Notes under the pieces: generated by a model
Seen by the model: the letters and a program-made list of their open reading frames with translations, nothing else
What the model was told of the DNA's origin: nothing
Databases searched by the model: none
Part shown: positions 1-8,713 of the stretch, in pieces
Layout of the letters: the number at the start of each line of letters is the position of its first letter
Numbering within the stretch: the stretch's first letter is position 1
Made by a program: the position numbers and the translations under genes
Assembly (NCBI RefSeq): GCF_001427905.1
Contig: NZ_LMEF01000001.1
Span: 682,394 to 746,393 of the forward strand
Source of the DNA: Flavobacterium sp. Root420
GTDB taxonomy: Bacteria; Bacteroidota; Bacteroidia; Flavobacteriales; Flavobacteriaceae
DNA: 64,000 nt
Reading direction: 5' to 3'

Positions 1-1038
1 ACTCAATTGACAAGTACAGAAACGCAACGTTTTGGAGCCTATTTTCAAGATTTAGTTTCGGTAAATCAATACATAAAAGTTCTGGCGGGATTACGTTGGT
101 CATGGCAGCAAAGCGAAGCTACCACTACAAAAGAAGTGATAGAGAAAAAGAATAATGTAAATGTCATTACAACTGCGTACGAAGATGCATTACCTGTAAC
201 TGGTGCTAAAACTATAAACAAAGCTTTCTCACCAAAAGCAGGATTGGTAGTACAGCCTACTAAAGATTTGTCTTTGTTTGCAAGTTATTCAAACTCTTTT
301 ACTCCAAATACAGGAACAACCGTAGATTCAAAACCATTAGATCCATCAATTATAGATCAATATGAAGTTGGTGTGAAAAAAGATTTCTTTAGAGGTTTTT
401 TGACAACAAACCTAACCGTATACCAAATTACGAATAATAATTTAGCACAAACGGCTCAATATTTATCAGACGGTATTACACAAAACGTTAATACTAATCT
501 AAAAGAATTGGTTGGAGCAACAAAAGGAAAAGGAGTTGAAATAGATATTACAGCGACACCTGTAGAAGGTTTGAACATTATGGCTGGTTATAGTTTTAAT
601 GAAACCAAAGTATCTAAATCATCCGGAACAAGTGGTAGCCTTGTTGTTGGAAATGTTTTAGCAAGAACTCCAAAAAACACTGCCAATTTGAGTTTTTTTT
701 ACAAATTACCTAGTGGTTTATTAAAAGGAATAACTTTTGGAGCGATTGGAAATTATGTTGGAGATCGTACAGGAGGTTGGAATGATGATTATTTATGGAC
801 AGAAAACACACCTTCGACCAATCCAAAAACATATACAGTAACAATTAGAGATCGTGATATTCCTTTGGAAGGTTATGTTACTGTAGATGCTTCTCTTGGA
901 TATGAATGGAAAAAATTCTCCATCTTATGCAGATTATCAAACATAACAAACGAATTAAATTATACAGTTCACGAAAATTATAGTGTGAACCCTATCGCTC
1001 CTCGTCAAATTATGACAAGTTTACGATACAAGTTCTAA
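1..1038 (+). CDS. TonB-dependent siderophore receptor, C-terminal part (5' end outside window)
   Basis: This is the C-terminal 345 or so residues of an outer-membrane TonB-dependent receptor. The frame is open from base 1, so the internal TTG at base 7 is not a start. The visible part is beta-barrel: alternating amphipathic strands, the receptor-type segment FSPKAGLVVQPTKDLSLFA followed by a YSNSFTPNTG-like strand, and a closing strand ending SLRYKF with the terminal aromatic typical of BAM substrates. The strand pattern and the GVKKDFFRG segment resemble ferrichrome/FhuE-type siderophore receptors, so iron-siderophore uptake is the likely role. The plug domain and TonB box are not in the window, so substrate cannot be read. 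A strong terminator follows at 1126. Confidence 0.9.
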   Translation, partial: TQLTSTETQRFGAYFQDLVSVNQYIKVLAGLRWSWQQSEATTTKEVIEKKNNVNVITTAYEDALPVTGAKTINKAFSPKAGLVVQPTKDLSLFASYSNSFTPNTGTTVDSKPLDPSIIDQYEVGVKKDFFRGFLTTNLTVYQITNNNLAQTAQYLSDGITQNVNTNLKELVGATKGKGVEIDITATPVEGLNIMAGYSFNETKVSKSSGTSGSLVVGNVLARTPKNTANLSFFYKLPSGLLKGITFGAIGNYVGDRTGGWNDDYLWTENTPSTNPKTYTVTIRDRDIPLEGYVTVDASLGYEWKKFSILCRLSNITNELNYTVHENYSVNPIAPRQIMTSLRYKF

Positions 1039-1125
1039 AAATTTGAATTAGATTTTTTTACCCAAAGCTTTTTCTGTCTCTTCATTCTTTGAAAGCAGAA
1101 GAAGTTTTGGTTTTTAAATTTCAAT

Positions 1126-1158
1126 AAAAACCTCATTTAGTAATAGATGAGGTTTTTT
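1126..1158 (+). terminator. Rho-independent terminator after the TonB receptor gene
   Basis: The left arm AAAAACCTCAT pairs with ATGAGGTTTTT across a 10-nt loop and runs into T residues. A nearly identical hairpin (one loop base changed) lies at 3171-3202 after the next gene, so the S9 peptidase gene is bracketed by two copies of the same terminator. Confidence 0.85.
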
Positions 1159-1233
1159 ATTTTCTACGCAATACTTTTTTTGTTTAAATTTGATTATTAA
1201 CAACTGATAACCAATAATTTAAAACCATATAAA

Positions 1234-3138
1234 ATGAAAAAAAAGTTTATTATAATTGGCGTTTTTTCTTTGCTAATATTCAATTCGTGCAAAAAAGAAG
1301 AAAATAAAGAAGAAGCAAGAATATCCAAACAATATGCTGTAGAAGATTTTTATGACACCAAAGCAATTGGTGCGGCTGGTTTTAATAAGGATGAAACTAA
1401 AATTTTAATTAATAGCAATGTTACCGGAATTGCAAATCTGTATGAATTAAATCTTGCAGACACCACCTCTGTTGCACTTACAAAATCTAAAACAGAAAGC
1501 AATTATGCTGTTGATTATTTGCCCGGCAGTTCAAAATTTATTTATTCATCTGATAAAGGAGGAAATGAAAATACACACCTCTATCTAATGAATAGAACCG
1601 ATGCTTCTGTAAAAGATATTACACCCTGGCCCAATAGCGCCAATAGTTTTGTTGGCTGGAGTCTCGACAAGAAAAATATGTACATAAGCAGCAATAAGCG
1701 AGATGTGAAATATTTTGATATTATGAAATTGGACACGCTTAGTTGGAAGCCTGCCATTTTATATAAAAACGAGACAGGTTTAACTCCATCGGTAATTAGT
1801 AAAACGGAAAGATATATAGCGTTAACAAAAGAAATTACAACAGATAAAAATGAACTGCATATTTACGATAGTAAAACCAAAACCACTAAAAAAATCAGTT
1901 CCGACAAAGAAGCTAGCTGGATTCCGATGGCATTTGAAAAAAATGATAGTATCTTTTACTACTCCACTAACGATGACAGTCAATTTAGTTATTTGGTAAA
2001 ATACAATTTAAACACAGGAAAATCTGAAAAAATCTTCGAAGACAAATGGGATGTGAATTATATGAGCCTAAGCGAAAATGAAAAATATCATATCGTTTTC
2101 ATCAACGATGACGGTAAAAATAAGGTTATTCTTTTCGACCATAAAACCGGAAAAAAGATAGACTTTCCTGATTTGAAAGATGGAGATGTTCAAAACGTAA
2201 TTATATCTAACAGTGAAAACAAATTATTATTGACAGTAGGAAGCAGTACAAGTTCCGCAAATTTATATGTATATGATATTCCAACTAAAACTTTAAAACA
2301 ATTAACCTCAACCTTAAGCAAGAAAATAGATCAAAATGATCTTGTAAAAGCAGAAGTAGTCCGGTTTAAATCTTTTGATGGAAAAGAAATCCCGGCAATT
2401 TATTATAAACCTTTACAGGCATCAGAAAACAGCAAGGTGCCGGCATTGATCTGGGTTCATGGCGGACCGGGAGGACAAAGCCGAATTGGATATTCAAACA
2501 GTATTCAATATTTGGTTAATCATGGTTATGCAGTTTTGGCAGTCAATAATCGCGGTAGCAACGGTTACGGAAAAACGTTTTACAAACTAGACAACAAAGA
2601 CCATAGCAACGGTGACCTAAAAGATTGTATTTGGGGCAAAAAATGGCTGGCACAACAAAATTATATCGATTCAACCTCAATTGGTATTTATGGAGGAAGT
2701 TATGGTGGCTGTATGGTTTTAGGTGCGTTGGCATTTCATCCTGAAGAATTTAAAGTGGGCGTAAACTTGTTTGGTGTTGCCAACTGGATTAGAACTTTAA
2801 AAAGTATTCCGCCCTATTGGGAAGCCTTTCGTGTCGCACTTTATGATGAATTGGGAGATCCTTATACATCTGATAGTATACGCCTGAAAAAGATATCTCC
2901 ATTATTCAATTATCAAAAAATAAACAAACCATTACTTGTTTTTCAGGGAGCAAATGATGTTAGAGTCCTGCCTGTCGAAAGTGATGAAATAGTAGCCGGT
3001 GTGAAGAAAAATGGCGTTCCCGTCGAGTATGTTGTTTATCCGGATGAAGGTCATGGTTTTCAGAAAAAAGAAAATCAAATCACTACATCGAAGAAAACAC
3101 TCGCCTTTTTGGATAAATATCTGAAAGCAAAAAAATAA
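1234..3138 (+). CDS. S9 family prolyl oligopeptidase-like lipoprotein
   Basis: A 634-residue serine peptidase of the prolyl oligopeptidase (S9) family. The N-terminus is a lipoprotein signal (MKKKFIIIGVFSLLIFNSC), so the protein is probably anchored in the cell envelope. Residues from about 40 to 370 form a WD40/beta-propeller-type domain (repeated blade-like strands). The C-terminal alpha/beta-hydrolase domain shows WVHGGPGGQ (oxyanion region), the nucleophile motif GGSYGG, an acidic residue in GANDVRV and the catalytic His in DEGHGF. Length and domain order fit dipeptidyl-peptidase/acylaminoacyl-peptidase-like members; the exact specificity cannot be read. It is a single-gene unit flanked by two near-identical terminators. 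Confidence 0.93.
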   Translation: MKKKFIIIGVFSLLIFNSCKKEENKEEARISKQYAVEDFYDTKAIGAAGFNKDETKILINSNVTGIANLYELNLADTTSVALTKSKTESNYAVDYLPGSSKFIYSSDKGGNENTHLYLMNRTDASVKDITPWPNSANSFVGWSLDKKNMYISSNKRDVKYFDIMKLDTLSWKPAILYKNETGLTPSVISKTERYIALTKEITTDKNELHIYDSKTKTTKKISSDKEASWIPMAFEKNDSIFYYSTNDDSQFSYLVKYNLNTGKSEKIFEDKWDVNYMSLSENEKYHIVFINDDGKNKVILFDHKTGKKIDFPDLKDGDVQNVIISNSENKLLLTVGSSTSSANLYVYDIPTKTLKQLTSTLSKKIDQNDLVKAEVVRFKSFDGKEIPAIYYKPLQASENSKVPALIWVHGGPGGQSRIGYSNSIQYLVNHGYAVLAVNNRGSNGYGKTFYKLDNKDHSNGDLKDCIWGKKWLAQQNYIDSTSIGIYGGSYGGCMVLGALAFHPEEFKVGVNLFGVANWIRTLKSIPPYWEAFRVALYDELGDPYTSDSIRLKKISPLFNYQKINKPLLVFQGANDVRVLPVESDEIVAGVKKNGVPVEYVVYPDEGHGFQKKENQITTSKKTLAFLDKYLKAKK

Positions 3139-3170
3139 AAAGAAACAGAATCCCAATTTATAAAACCTTT

Positions 3171-3202
3171 AAAACCTCATTTAGCAATAGATGAGGTTTT
3201 TC
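3171..3202 (+). terminator. Rho-independent terminator after the S9 peptidase gene
   Basis: Stem AAAACCTCAT/ATGAGGTTTT with a 10-nt loop and a T tract. It is a near-copy of the hairpin at 1126-1158, differing at one loop position. An ATG inside the right arm (3191) opens an in-frame extension of the next gene but is unlikely to be used. Confidence 0.85.
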
Positions 3203-3277
3203 GTTTTGAGAGAAGAAAGTGCTTTAAATATCTTTACTTTTGCCAAAAACATTCTAATTTCAACAAAACAAAATTCA

Positions 3278-4597
3278 ATGTCAGATTCCAAACCAAACCA
3301 ATTAAAAAAAACACTCGGATTAAGTTTTAACATTGCAGTATTAATTGGAGGAACAATTGGAGTTGGAATTCTGCGAACACCCGGAACAATTGCCGGAATG
3401 TTAGACAATTATTGGTTGATTATTGCTTCCTGGCTTTTTGGTGGTTTATATGTTCTAATTGGAGCCAATTCATATGCTGAACTTGCTACAATGCTTCCCA
3501 AAGCTGGAGGATCTTACAATTATATTAAAAGAGCTTTTGGAGATTATGCCGGTTTTTTGTCAGGATGGTTTGATTATATTACCAATGCGATTCCGCCCGC
3601 TTTTTACTGCATCGTAATCAGCGAATATTTGATCATTTTGTTTCCGGGTCTAAAAAGCTATTCTACAGTAATGGCTATTTCACTTTTAATTGCATTTGTA
3701 TTGTTGCATTTAAGCGGTGTAAAAAACGGAAGTGCCATTCAGCAAATTACGAGCTTTCTTAAAGTGATCTGTTTTGTTTGTTTGGTTGTGGCTTGTTTCA
3801 TGTATTCCGGAGTACAATTAGCTCCGATTCCTAAAGACAATTCGTTCTTCCAAATCGGACTTATATTTGGTTTTTTTAAATCGTTACAGCTTATCATCGG
3901 AACTTATAATGGCTGGAACAGCGTTTGCTTTTTTGCCGAGGAAAATGATAATCCAAGTAAAAATATTCCAAAATCATTATACAGTGGCGTCCTTTTGGTT
4001 ATTGCTATTTATGTTTTAGTCAATGCGGCCTTTTTTCACGTTTTATCAATTGAGAACGTCGCAAAATCAAATTTAGCTGCAGCAGATGTTGCCAATATTA
4101 TCTTCGGAAAAAATGGGGCTATCATTGTCACTGTAATTTCTATTTTCTCGCTAATCAGTATTCTGAATGCGTTTATGATGATTCCGCCGCGAATTTTATA
4201 CGGCTTGAGCCGGGATGGTTTTTTTATCGAAAAGGGAACAATGGTTAATAAAGGCGGAACACCAATTGTGGCACTTTTGGTTTCCTCCGTATTCAGTTTA
4301 TTTTTAATCATCTTCGTTGGCTCTTTTGAATTGCTTTTTACTTTCGCTGCTTTCATTTCGATTATCGTTTGGGGACTCGCCTATTTTGCACTTATAAGAC
4401 TGAGAACTTCAGAACCAGATTTACTAAGGCCATACAAATCATTTTGGTATCCCTGGACCACTATTTTAGCTATCGTTGCCTCTTTAGCTATACTAATTGG
4501 ATTTATTTTTAGTGATCCTAAGAGCTTTGCAGTTATTGTTGGAATTACGCTGATTTCTTATCCTTTATTTTTGGTTTTGAAGCAATATAAAAAATAA
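3278..4597 (+). CDS. APC family amino acid permease
   Basis: A 439-residue inner-membrane transporter of the amino acid-polyamine-organocation (APC) superfamily. The N-terminal signature NIAVLIGGTIGVGILRTPG is the unwound TM1 substrate-binding segment (GxG-type) of the family. About twelve hydrophobic segments follow, and the Glu-containing segment CFFAEENDNPSKNIPKS is the usual cytoplasmic motif after TM6. I chose ATG at 3278 (MSDSKPNQ...) rather than the ATG at 3191, because the latter lies inside the upstream terminator hairpin and the extra 29 residues do not resemble the family. It is most like LAT/YkbA-type amino acid exchangers; the substrate is unknown. Confidence 0.92.
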   Translation: MSDSKPNQLKKTLGLSFNIAVLIGGTIGVGILRTPGTIAGMLDNYWLIIASWLFGGLYVLIGANSYAELATMLPKAGGSYNYIKRAFGDYAGFLSGWFDYITNAIPPAFYCIVISEYLIILFPGLKSYSTVMAISLLIAFVLLHLSGVKNGSAIQQITSFLKVICFVCLVVACFMYSGVQLAPIPKDNSFFQIGLIFGFFKSLQLIIGTYNGWNSVCFFAEENDNPSKNIPKSLYSGVLLVIAIYVLVNAAFFHVLSIENVAKSNLAAADVANIIFGKNGAIIVTVISIFSLISILNAFMMIPPRILYGLSRDGFFIEKGTMVNKGGTPIVALLVSSVFSLFLIIFVGSFELLFTFAAFISIIVWGLAYFALIRLRTSEPDLLRPYKSFWYPWTTILAIVASLAILIGFIFSDPKSFAVIVGITLISYPLFLVLKQYKK

Positions 4598-4634
4598 TAA
4601 TTTATAATCATTAAACTACAAATATTGAGGCTTT

Positions 4635-4666
4635 TTTGATAACTTAATAAAATGTAATACTTTTAC
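4635..4666 (+). promoter_or_regulatory. Predicted Bacteroidota promoter for the kinase-like gene
   Basis: TTTG at 4635-4638 is followed after 19 nt by TACTTTTAC at 4658-4666. This matches the -33 TTTG / -7 TAnnTTTG pattern with the expected spacing, and lies about 10 bp before the ATG at 4677, so the transcript would have almost no leader. The same spacing and a TAnnTTTAC box recur at 8208-8239 and 43368-43399. Confidence 0.5.
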
Positions 4667-4676
4667 ATTTTATAAT

Positions 4677-5303
4677 ATGAAATATGAATTACAACTTATC
4701 ATTTCAGGAAAGAGCAAAGTTAAGCATGGAGCAATTATCCAAGCAGCAACCCGTTACCTTAGCAGAAGCAAAAGCTCAAGCGAAATGGCTAAAGAGTTCA
4801 AGCACTTCAAAAAACAAGAAGCAAAAACCTTAGAAAAATTTGCAACTGAAAATAATCTTTGGATTTTAGATATTAACATCGAAAACTATGTTTCTGAAGG
4901 TGCTGAACAAAAAGTATATCTAAAAGATGGGAAAAATGTAATAAAATTAAATGATTCTATTTACTATAATTCCTGGATAGATTATTTCAACAACTTACTC
5001 TTAAATAATTATTTCTTTCCTGATACTGCCTATAATCTACTGGGATTTTATAAAAATCAAGATATAATTTATGCAGTTGTTGAGCAATCTTTTGTAAAAG
5101 CAACCGAAAAAACCGACTTGGAATTAGTTAAAAAATTCATGTTTTCAAATGGTTTTTTAAATACTAAAAACAATGATTATTACAATCCTGATATAGGAAT
5201 TATTCTTGAAGATCTCCACGATGAAAATGTCTTAACTGAAAATGGTGTTTTAAAGTTTATTGATACCGTTTTTTATGTTAAAGATGTTTTTTACGAAAAA
5301 TAA
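4677..5303 (+). CDS. Stand-alone polyvalent-type protein kinase-like protein
   Basis: A 208-residue cytosolic protein. The region from residue 73 on resembles the kinase-like domain first described within multi-domain 'polyvalent' proteins of phages and mobile elements. Visible parts are a short Gly-containing loop (SEGAEQKVYL, 73-82), a candidate ATP-binding Lys90 in VIKL, a catalytic-loop-like DLHDENVL (179-186) and IDTVF (195-199) where protein kinases have DFG. Residues 10-60 are basic and rich in Lys/Ser. It has its own promoter and terminator and no phage or transposon genes around it, so it looks like a domesticated single-domain copy. Substrate and partner are unknown. The family assignment rests on motif recognition by eye. 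Confidence 0.65.
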   Translation: MKYELQLIISGKSKVKHGAIIQAATRYLSRSKSSSEMAKEFKHFKKQEAKTLEKFATENNLWILDINIENYVSEGAEQKVYLKDGKNVIKLNDSIYYNSWIDYFNNLLLNNYFFPDTAYNLLGFYKNQDIIYAVVEQSFVKATEKTDLELVKKFMFSNGFLNTKNNDYYNPDIGIILEDLHDENVLTENGVLKFIDTVFYVKDVFYEK

Positions 5304-5340
5304 AAAATCCAATACTAAAAATTTAGTATTGGATTTTTAT
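5301..5340. terminator. Bidirectional terminator between kinase-like gene and valS
   Basis: Perfect arms AAAAATCCAATACTAAA and the complementary TTTAGTATTGGATTTTT meet around a very short loop, with A and T tracts on both sides. It can serve both convergent genes. Confidence 0.85.
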
Positions 5341-5361
5341 ACTTAAAAAAGCACGTGCTTA

Positions 5362-7998
5362 TTATTTCAAACCAGCTATACTCTGCTCAATCGTAGCAAT
5401 TTTCGCCAAGGCATCCGCTTCTTTTTGTTTTTCGTTAGCCAGAACTTTTTCTGGTGCTCCGGCAACAAATTTCTCGTTAGATAATTTTGCCTGAACTGAT
5501 TTCAAGAAACCTTGCGTGTAAACCAACTCTGCAGTCAGTTTTGCAATTTCAGCTTCAACATCAATATTTCCTCCTGAAATCGGAATGAAATATTCATTTG
5601 ATTTTACACGGAAAGATAATGCGCCATCCACTTTAGCTGAAACGTATTCGAACGCTGAAATATTTCCTAGTTTCGTTACGATTGTATCAAAATAAGTCGA
5701 GATATTCTCGCTGTTGATTGCTTTCAATTCGATAACATCTTTAAACGGAATGTTTTTATCTTTTCTGATTGTTCTAATTCCTGATATTACTTCAATTGTA
5801 CTTTCAAAATCAGCAATTAAACTCGCATTAAACGATTTTAATTCTGGCCAGGTTGAAACGATTAAAGCTTCTTCCGGAGTTCTGTCAGCAATTAAATGCC
5901 AAATTTCTTCTGTCAGGAAAGGCATAAACGGATGCAACAATTTTAGGTTGCTTTCCAGCATTTCAATTGCTTTGTCAAACGTTACTTTGTCAATTGGCTG
6001 TTGGTACGCCGGTTTGATCATTTCTAAAAACCAGGAACAGAAATCATCCCAAACCAATTTATAAATCGCCATTAACGAATCTGAAATTCTGTATTTCTCA
6101 AAATTATCTTCGATATCAACTAAGGTTTGCTGTAATTTCGCTTCGTACCATTCAATGGCTACTTTTGATGATTCCGGTTGTTGAATAATATCTGAAACTT
6201 CCCAGCCCTTAATCAATTTAAAGGCATTCCAAATCTTGTTTGAGAACGCTTTTCCTTGGTTACACAATTCTTCATCAAACATAATATCGTTTCCTGCAGA
6301 AGCACTTAAAAGCAATCCTACACGAACTCCATCGGCACCAAATTTTTCGATCAAATCTAAAGGATCAGGAGAATTACCTAATGATTTAGACATTTTACGA
6401 CGTTGTTTATCACGAACCAAACCAGTCAAATATACATTTGTAAACGGTTTTTCGCCTGCATATTCATAACCTGCAATAATCATTCTGGCAACCCAGAAAA
6501 ACAAAATATCCGGACCTGTTACCAAGTCGTTTGTTGGATAATAATATTTATAATCTGCACTTTCAGGATCCATTATTCCCCCAAAAACAGACATTGGCCA
6601 TAACCATGATGAAAACCAGGTATCAAGTGCATCAACATCTTGTCTTAAGTTGTTGGTTGTTAGTTGTTGGTTGTTGGTTTTTTCTTTAGCTAAAGCTAGC
6701 GCCTCTTCGATGTTTTCTGCTACTACAAAATCTTCTTTACCATCTCCGTAATAATAGGCCGGAATTTGTTGCCCCCACCATAACTGACGAGAGATATTCC
6801 AGTCACGAATATTATTTAACCAGTGTGCATACGTGTTTTCGAAACGTTTTGGGTGCAATTTAATATCGCCGTCAACCAATACCGATTTAATTGCAGGTTT
6901 TACTAAATCTTCCATTTTCAAAAACCATTGGTCTGATAATCTTGGTTCGATTACCGCTTTGGTTCTTTCAGAAGTTCCAACTTTATTTAAATGGATTTCG
7001 GTCTTCGCCAAAGCTCCGATTTCTTCTAATTCTTTTGCAATTTCAGTACGAACCACAAAACGATCTTTTCCCTGATAATGTAATCCGAAACTATTTAACG
7101 TAGCATCTTCATTAAAAATATCAACGATTTCAAGATTGTGTTTCTCTCCCAGCGTTTTGTCGTTCATATCGTGCGCCGGAGTTACTTTCAAACATCCGGT
7201 TCCGAATTCAACATCTACATATTCATCTTCGATAATTGGAATTACTCTGCCACAAATAGGAACGATAGCTTTTTTTCCTTTTAAATGGGTAAAACGCTCG
7301 TCATTTGGGTTGATACAAATGGCAGTATCTCCAAAGATAGTTTCAGGACGTGTTGTTGCAATCGTTAAGAAATCTTCTGAACCTTCAATTTTATATTTTA
7401 AGAAAAATAATTTCCCTTGTTGTTCTTCATAAATAACTTCTTCGTCTGACAAAGTTGTTTTAGCTTCCGGATCCCAGTTTACCATTCGGTATCCTCTGTA
7501 AATTAATCCTTTGTTATATAAATCAACAAACGATTTAATTACAGACGCTGACATGTCAGGATCCATCGTAAATTTGGTTCTTTCCCAATCGCATGAAGCG
7601 CCTAACTTTTTAAGCTGATCTAAGATAACTCCACCATATTTATCGGTCCATTCCCAGGCATGAGCCAAAAATTCTTCACGGGTTAAATCATTTTTATTGA
7701 TTCCTTCCGCTTTTAATTTTGCTACAACTTTAGCCTCAGTTGCGATTGATGCGTGATCCGTTCCCGGAACCCAGCATGCATTGAAACCTTTAAGACGCGC
7801 TCTACGAATTAAAACATCCTGAATTGTATTGTTCAACATATGCCCCATGTGAAGGACCCCTGTCACGTTTGGCGGCGGAATTACAATTGTATACGGTGTT
7901 CTGTGATCTGGCTCTGAATGAAAATAGTTATTTTTCATCCAGTAATCATACCATTTATTCTCGATCGTTTTAGCGTCAAATTGTGCTGGAATTGTCAT
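5362..7998 (-). CDS. valS: Valine--tRNA ligase
   Basis: An 878-residue class I aminoacyl-tRNA synthetase that charges tRNA-Val. The HIGH motif is HMGH at residues 50-53, within PPPNVTGVLHMGHML. The KMSKS motif lies near residue 535 (RRKMSKSLGNSPDPLDLI). The CP1 editing domain carries TTRPETIFGDTA, and the C-terminus (from about residue 810) is the coiled-coil tRNA-binding arm (EAEIAKLTAELVYTQGFL...). Length fits the bacterial family. Residues 440-451, just before RQDVDALDTWFSSWLWP, are a low-complexity insert (NNQQLTTNN) encoded by a tandem word array (see the repeat at 6647-6681). The gene is monocistronic. Confidence 0.98.
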   Translation of the reverse strand: MTIPAQFDAKTIENKWYDYWMKNNYFHSEPDHRTPYTIVIPPPNVTGVLHMGHMLNNTIQDVLIRRARLKGFNACWVPGTDHASIATEAKVVAKLKAEGINKNDLTREEFLAHAWEWTDKYGGVILDQLKKLGASCDWERTKFTMDPDMSASVIKSFVDLYNKGLIYRGYRMVNWDPEAKTTLSDEEVIYEEQQGKLFFLKYKIEGSEDFLTIATTRPETIFGDTAICINPNDERFTHLKGKKAIVPICGRVIPIIEDEYVDVEFGTGCLKVTPAHDMNDKTLGEKHNLEIVDIFNEDATLNSFGLHYQGKDRFVVRTEIAKELEEIGALAKTEIHLNKVGTSERTKAVIEPRLSDQWFLKMEDLVKPAIKSVLVDGDIKLHPKRFENTYAHWLNNIRDWNISRQLWWGQQIPAYYYGDGKEDFVVAENIEEALALAKEKTNNQQLTTNNLRQDVDALDTWFSSWLWPMSVFGGIMDPESADYKYYYPTNDLVTGPDILFFWVARMIIAGYEYAGEKPFTNVYLTGLVRDKQRRKMSKSLGNSPDPLDLIEKFGADGVRVGLLLSASAGNDIMFDEELCNQGKAFSNKIWNAFKLIKGWEVSDIIQQPESSKVAIEWYEAKLQQTLVDIEDNFEKYRISDSLMAIYKLVWDDFCSWFLEMIKPAYQQPIDKVTFDKAIEMLESNLKLLHPFMPFLTEEIWHLIADRTPEEALIVSTWPELKSFNASLIADFESTIEVISGIRTIRKDKNIPFKDVIELKAINSENISTYFDTIVTKLGNISAFEYVSAKVDGALSFRVKSNEYFIPISGGNIDVEAEIAKLTAELVYTQGFLKSVQAKLSNEKFVAGAPEKVLANEKQKEADALAKIATIEQSIAGLK
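6647..6681. repeat. In-frame word array inside valS
   Basis: The plus strand reads as imperfect repeats of the word GTTGTTGGTT (with one GTTAGTT variant). On the coding strand this gives the peptide NNQQLTTNN, at residues 440-451 of ValS, in a surface linker position before the conserved LDTWFSSWLWP block. A related array lies in the DegT gene at 52018-52050. Confidence 0.7.
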
Positions 7999-8002
7999 TT
8001 TA

Positions 8003-8128
8003 GATTGTTTAATCGTTTAACTGTTTAGTCGTTTATTTGTTGAACTGTTTAATCGTTTTTAGTTTTAATTAGAAACCTTTATTAATCATCAATCGATTAA
8101 ACGAACTAACGATTAAACAATTAAACAG
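8003..8128. repeat. Inverted word array upstream of valS
   Basis: The left arm (8003-8059) repeats the word GTTTAATCG with variants such as GTTTAACT and GTTTAGTCG. The right arm (8092-8128) repeats its complement, CGATTAAAC and variants. The arms can fold back on each other in several registers. It occupies the valS leader region. The same word family appears at 27130-27173 upstream of mdh. Confidence 0.75.
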
Positions 8129-8207
8129 CAAAATTGGTTCAATTTTTGTAATTATAATTGACAGCAAAAGTAAATAATTAAAGACACTATAAAAAGCGAA
8201 TTAATAA

Positions 8208-8239
8208 TTTGTGTGTTAATTAAAAGAATGTATATTTAC
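8208..8239 (+). promoter_or_regulatory. Predicted Bacteroidota promoter for the DUF1573 gene
   Basis: TTTG at 8208-8211, 19-nt spacer, TATATTTAC at 8231-8239; the gene starts at 8263. Same arrangement as at 4635 and 43368. Confidence 0.5.
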
Positions 8240-8262
8240 TTACAACTTAAAATAATTTCAAA

Positions 8263-8643
8263 ATGAAAAATGTTGCCTCTTTTATTGCAATCGTATTGTT
8301 TAGTGCAATGGGTTACGCACAAAATGGTCCAAAAATTGAATTTGCGGCTCAGGACAATACAATTGATTATGGAAAAATTTCTAAGAGTGATAATGCAGTT
8401 CGTTCATTCGAATTCACCAACACTGGAGATGCCCCATTGATAATTACTGGTGCAGAATCTACAATAAGTACTATCGTAGTTACAAAACCAGCAACTGCTA
8501 TTTTGCCAGGAAAAAAAGGAAAAATTGATGTAAAATATAATATGGCCGCTGGTCCTATTCGTAAAACCATCACTGTTGAAACCAATGCAGTGAATTATCC
8601 TGATGGTCGTGTAGCCTTAAAAATTAAAGGTGAAGTTTTATAA
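8263..8643 (+). CDS. DUF1573 domain-containing secreted protein
   Basis: A 126-residue protein with a Sec signal peptide (MKNVASFIAIVLFSAMGYAQ). The mature part is a single Ig-like DUF1573 domain (PapD/ASPM-like fold): IDYGKISKSDNAVRSFEFTNTGDAPLIITGAESTI..., a pattern of beta-strands with a conserved FxxTNTGxxPL segment. It is expected in the periplasm or envelope. The molecular role of DUF1573 proteins in Bacteroidota is not established. Its own promoter and terminator mark it as a single-gene unit. Confidence 0.9.
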   Translation: MKNVASFIAIVLFSAMGYAQNGPKIEFAAQDNTIDYGKISKSDNAVRSFEFTNTGDAPLIITGAESTISTIVVTKPATAILPGKKGKIDVKYNMAAGPIRKTITVETNAVNYPDGRVALKIKGEVL

Positions 8644-8665
8644 AAAACAATTTAAACTAAATAGT

Positions 8666-8695
8666 AAAAGCCATTCGCTGCGAATGGCTTTTTTT
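8666..8695. terminator. Terminator between DUF1573 gene and convergent lipoprotein gene
   Basis: Arms AAAAGCCATTCG and CGAATGGCTTTT around a 3-nt loop, followed by a T tract on the plus strand. Confidence 0.88.
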
Positions 8696-8713
8696 ATTTT
8701 ATTTTTTCTTTAT

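Noticed and set aside
3191..3277. N-terminal extension of the APC permease from ATG 3191
   Set aside because: Its start lies in the stem of the upstream terminator and the extra residues do not fit the family.
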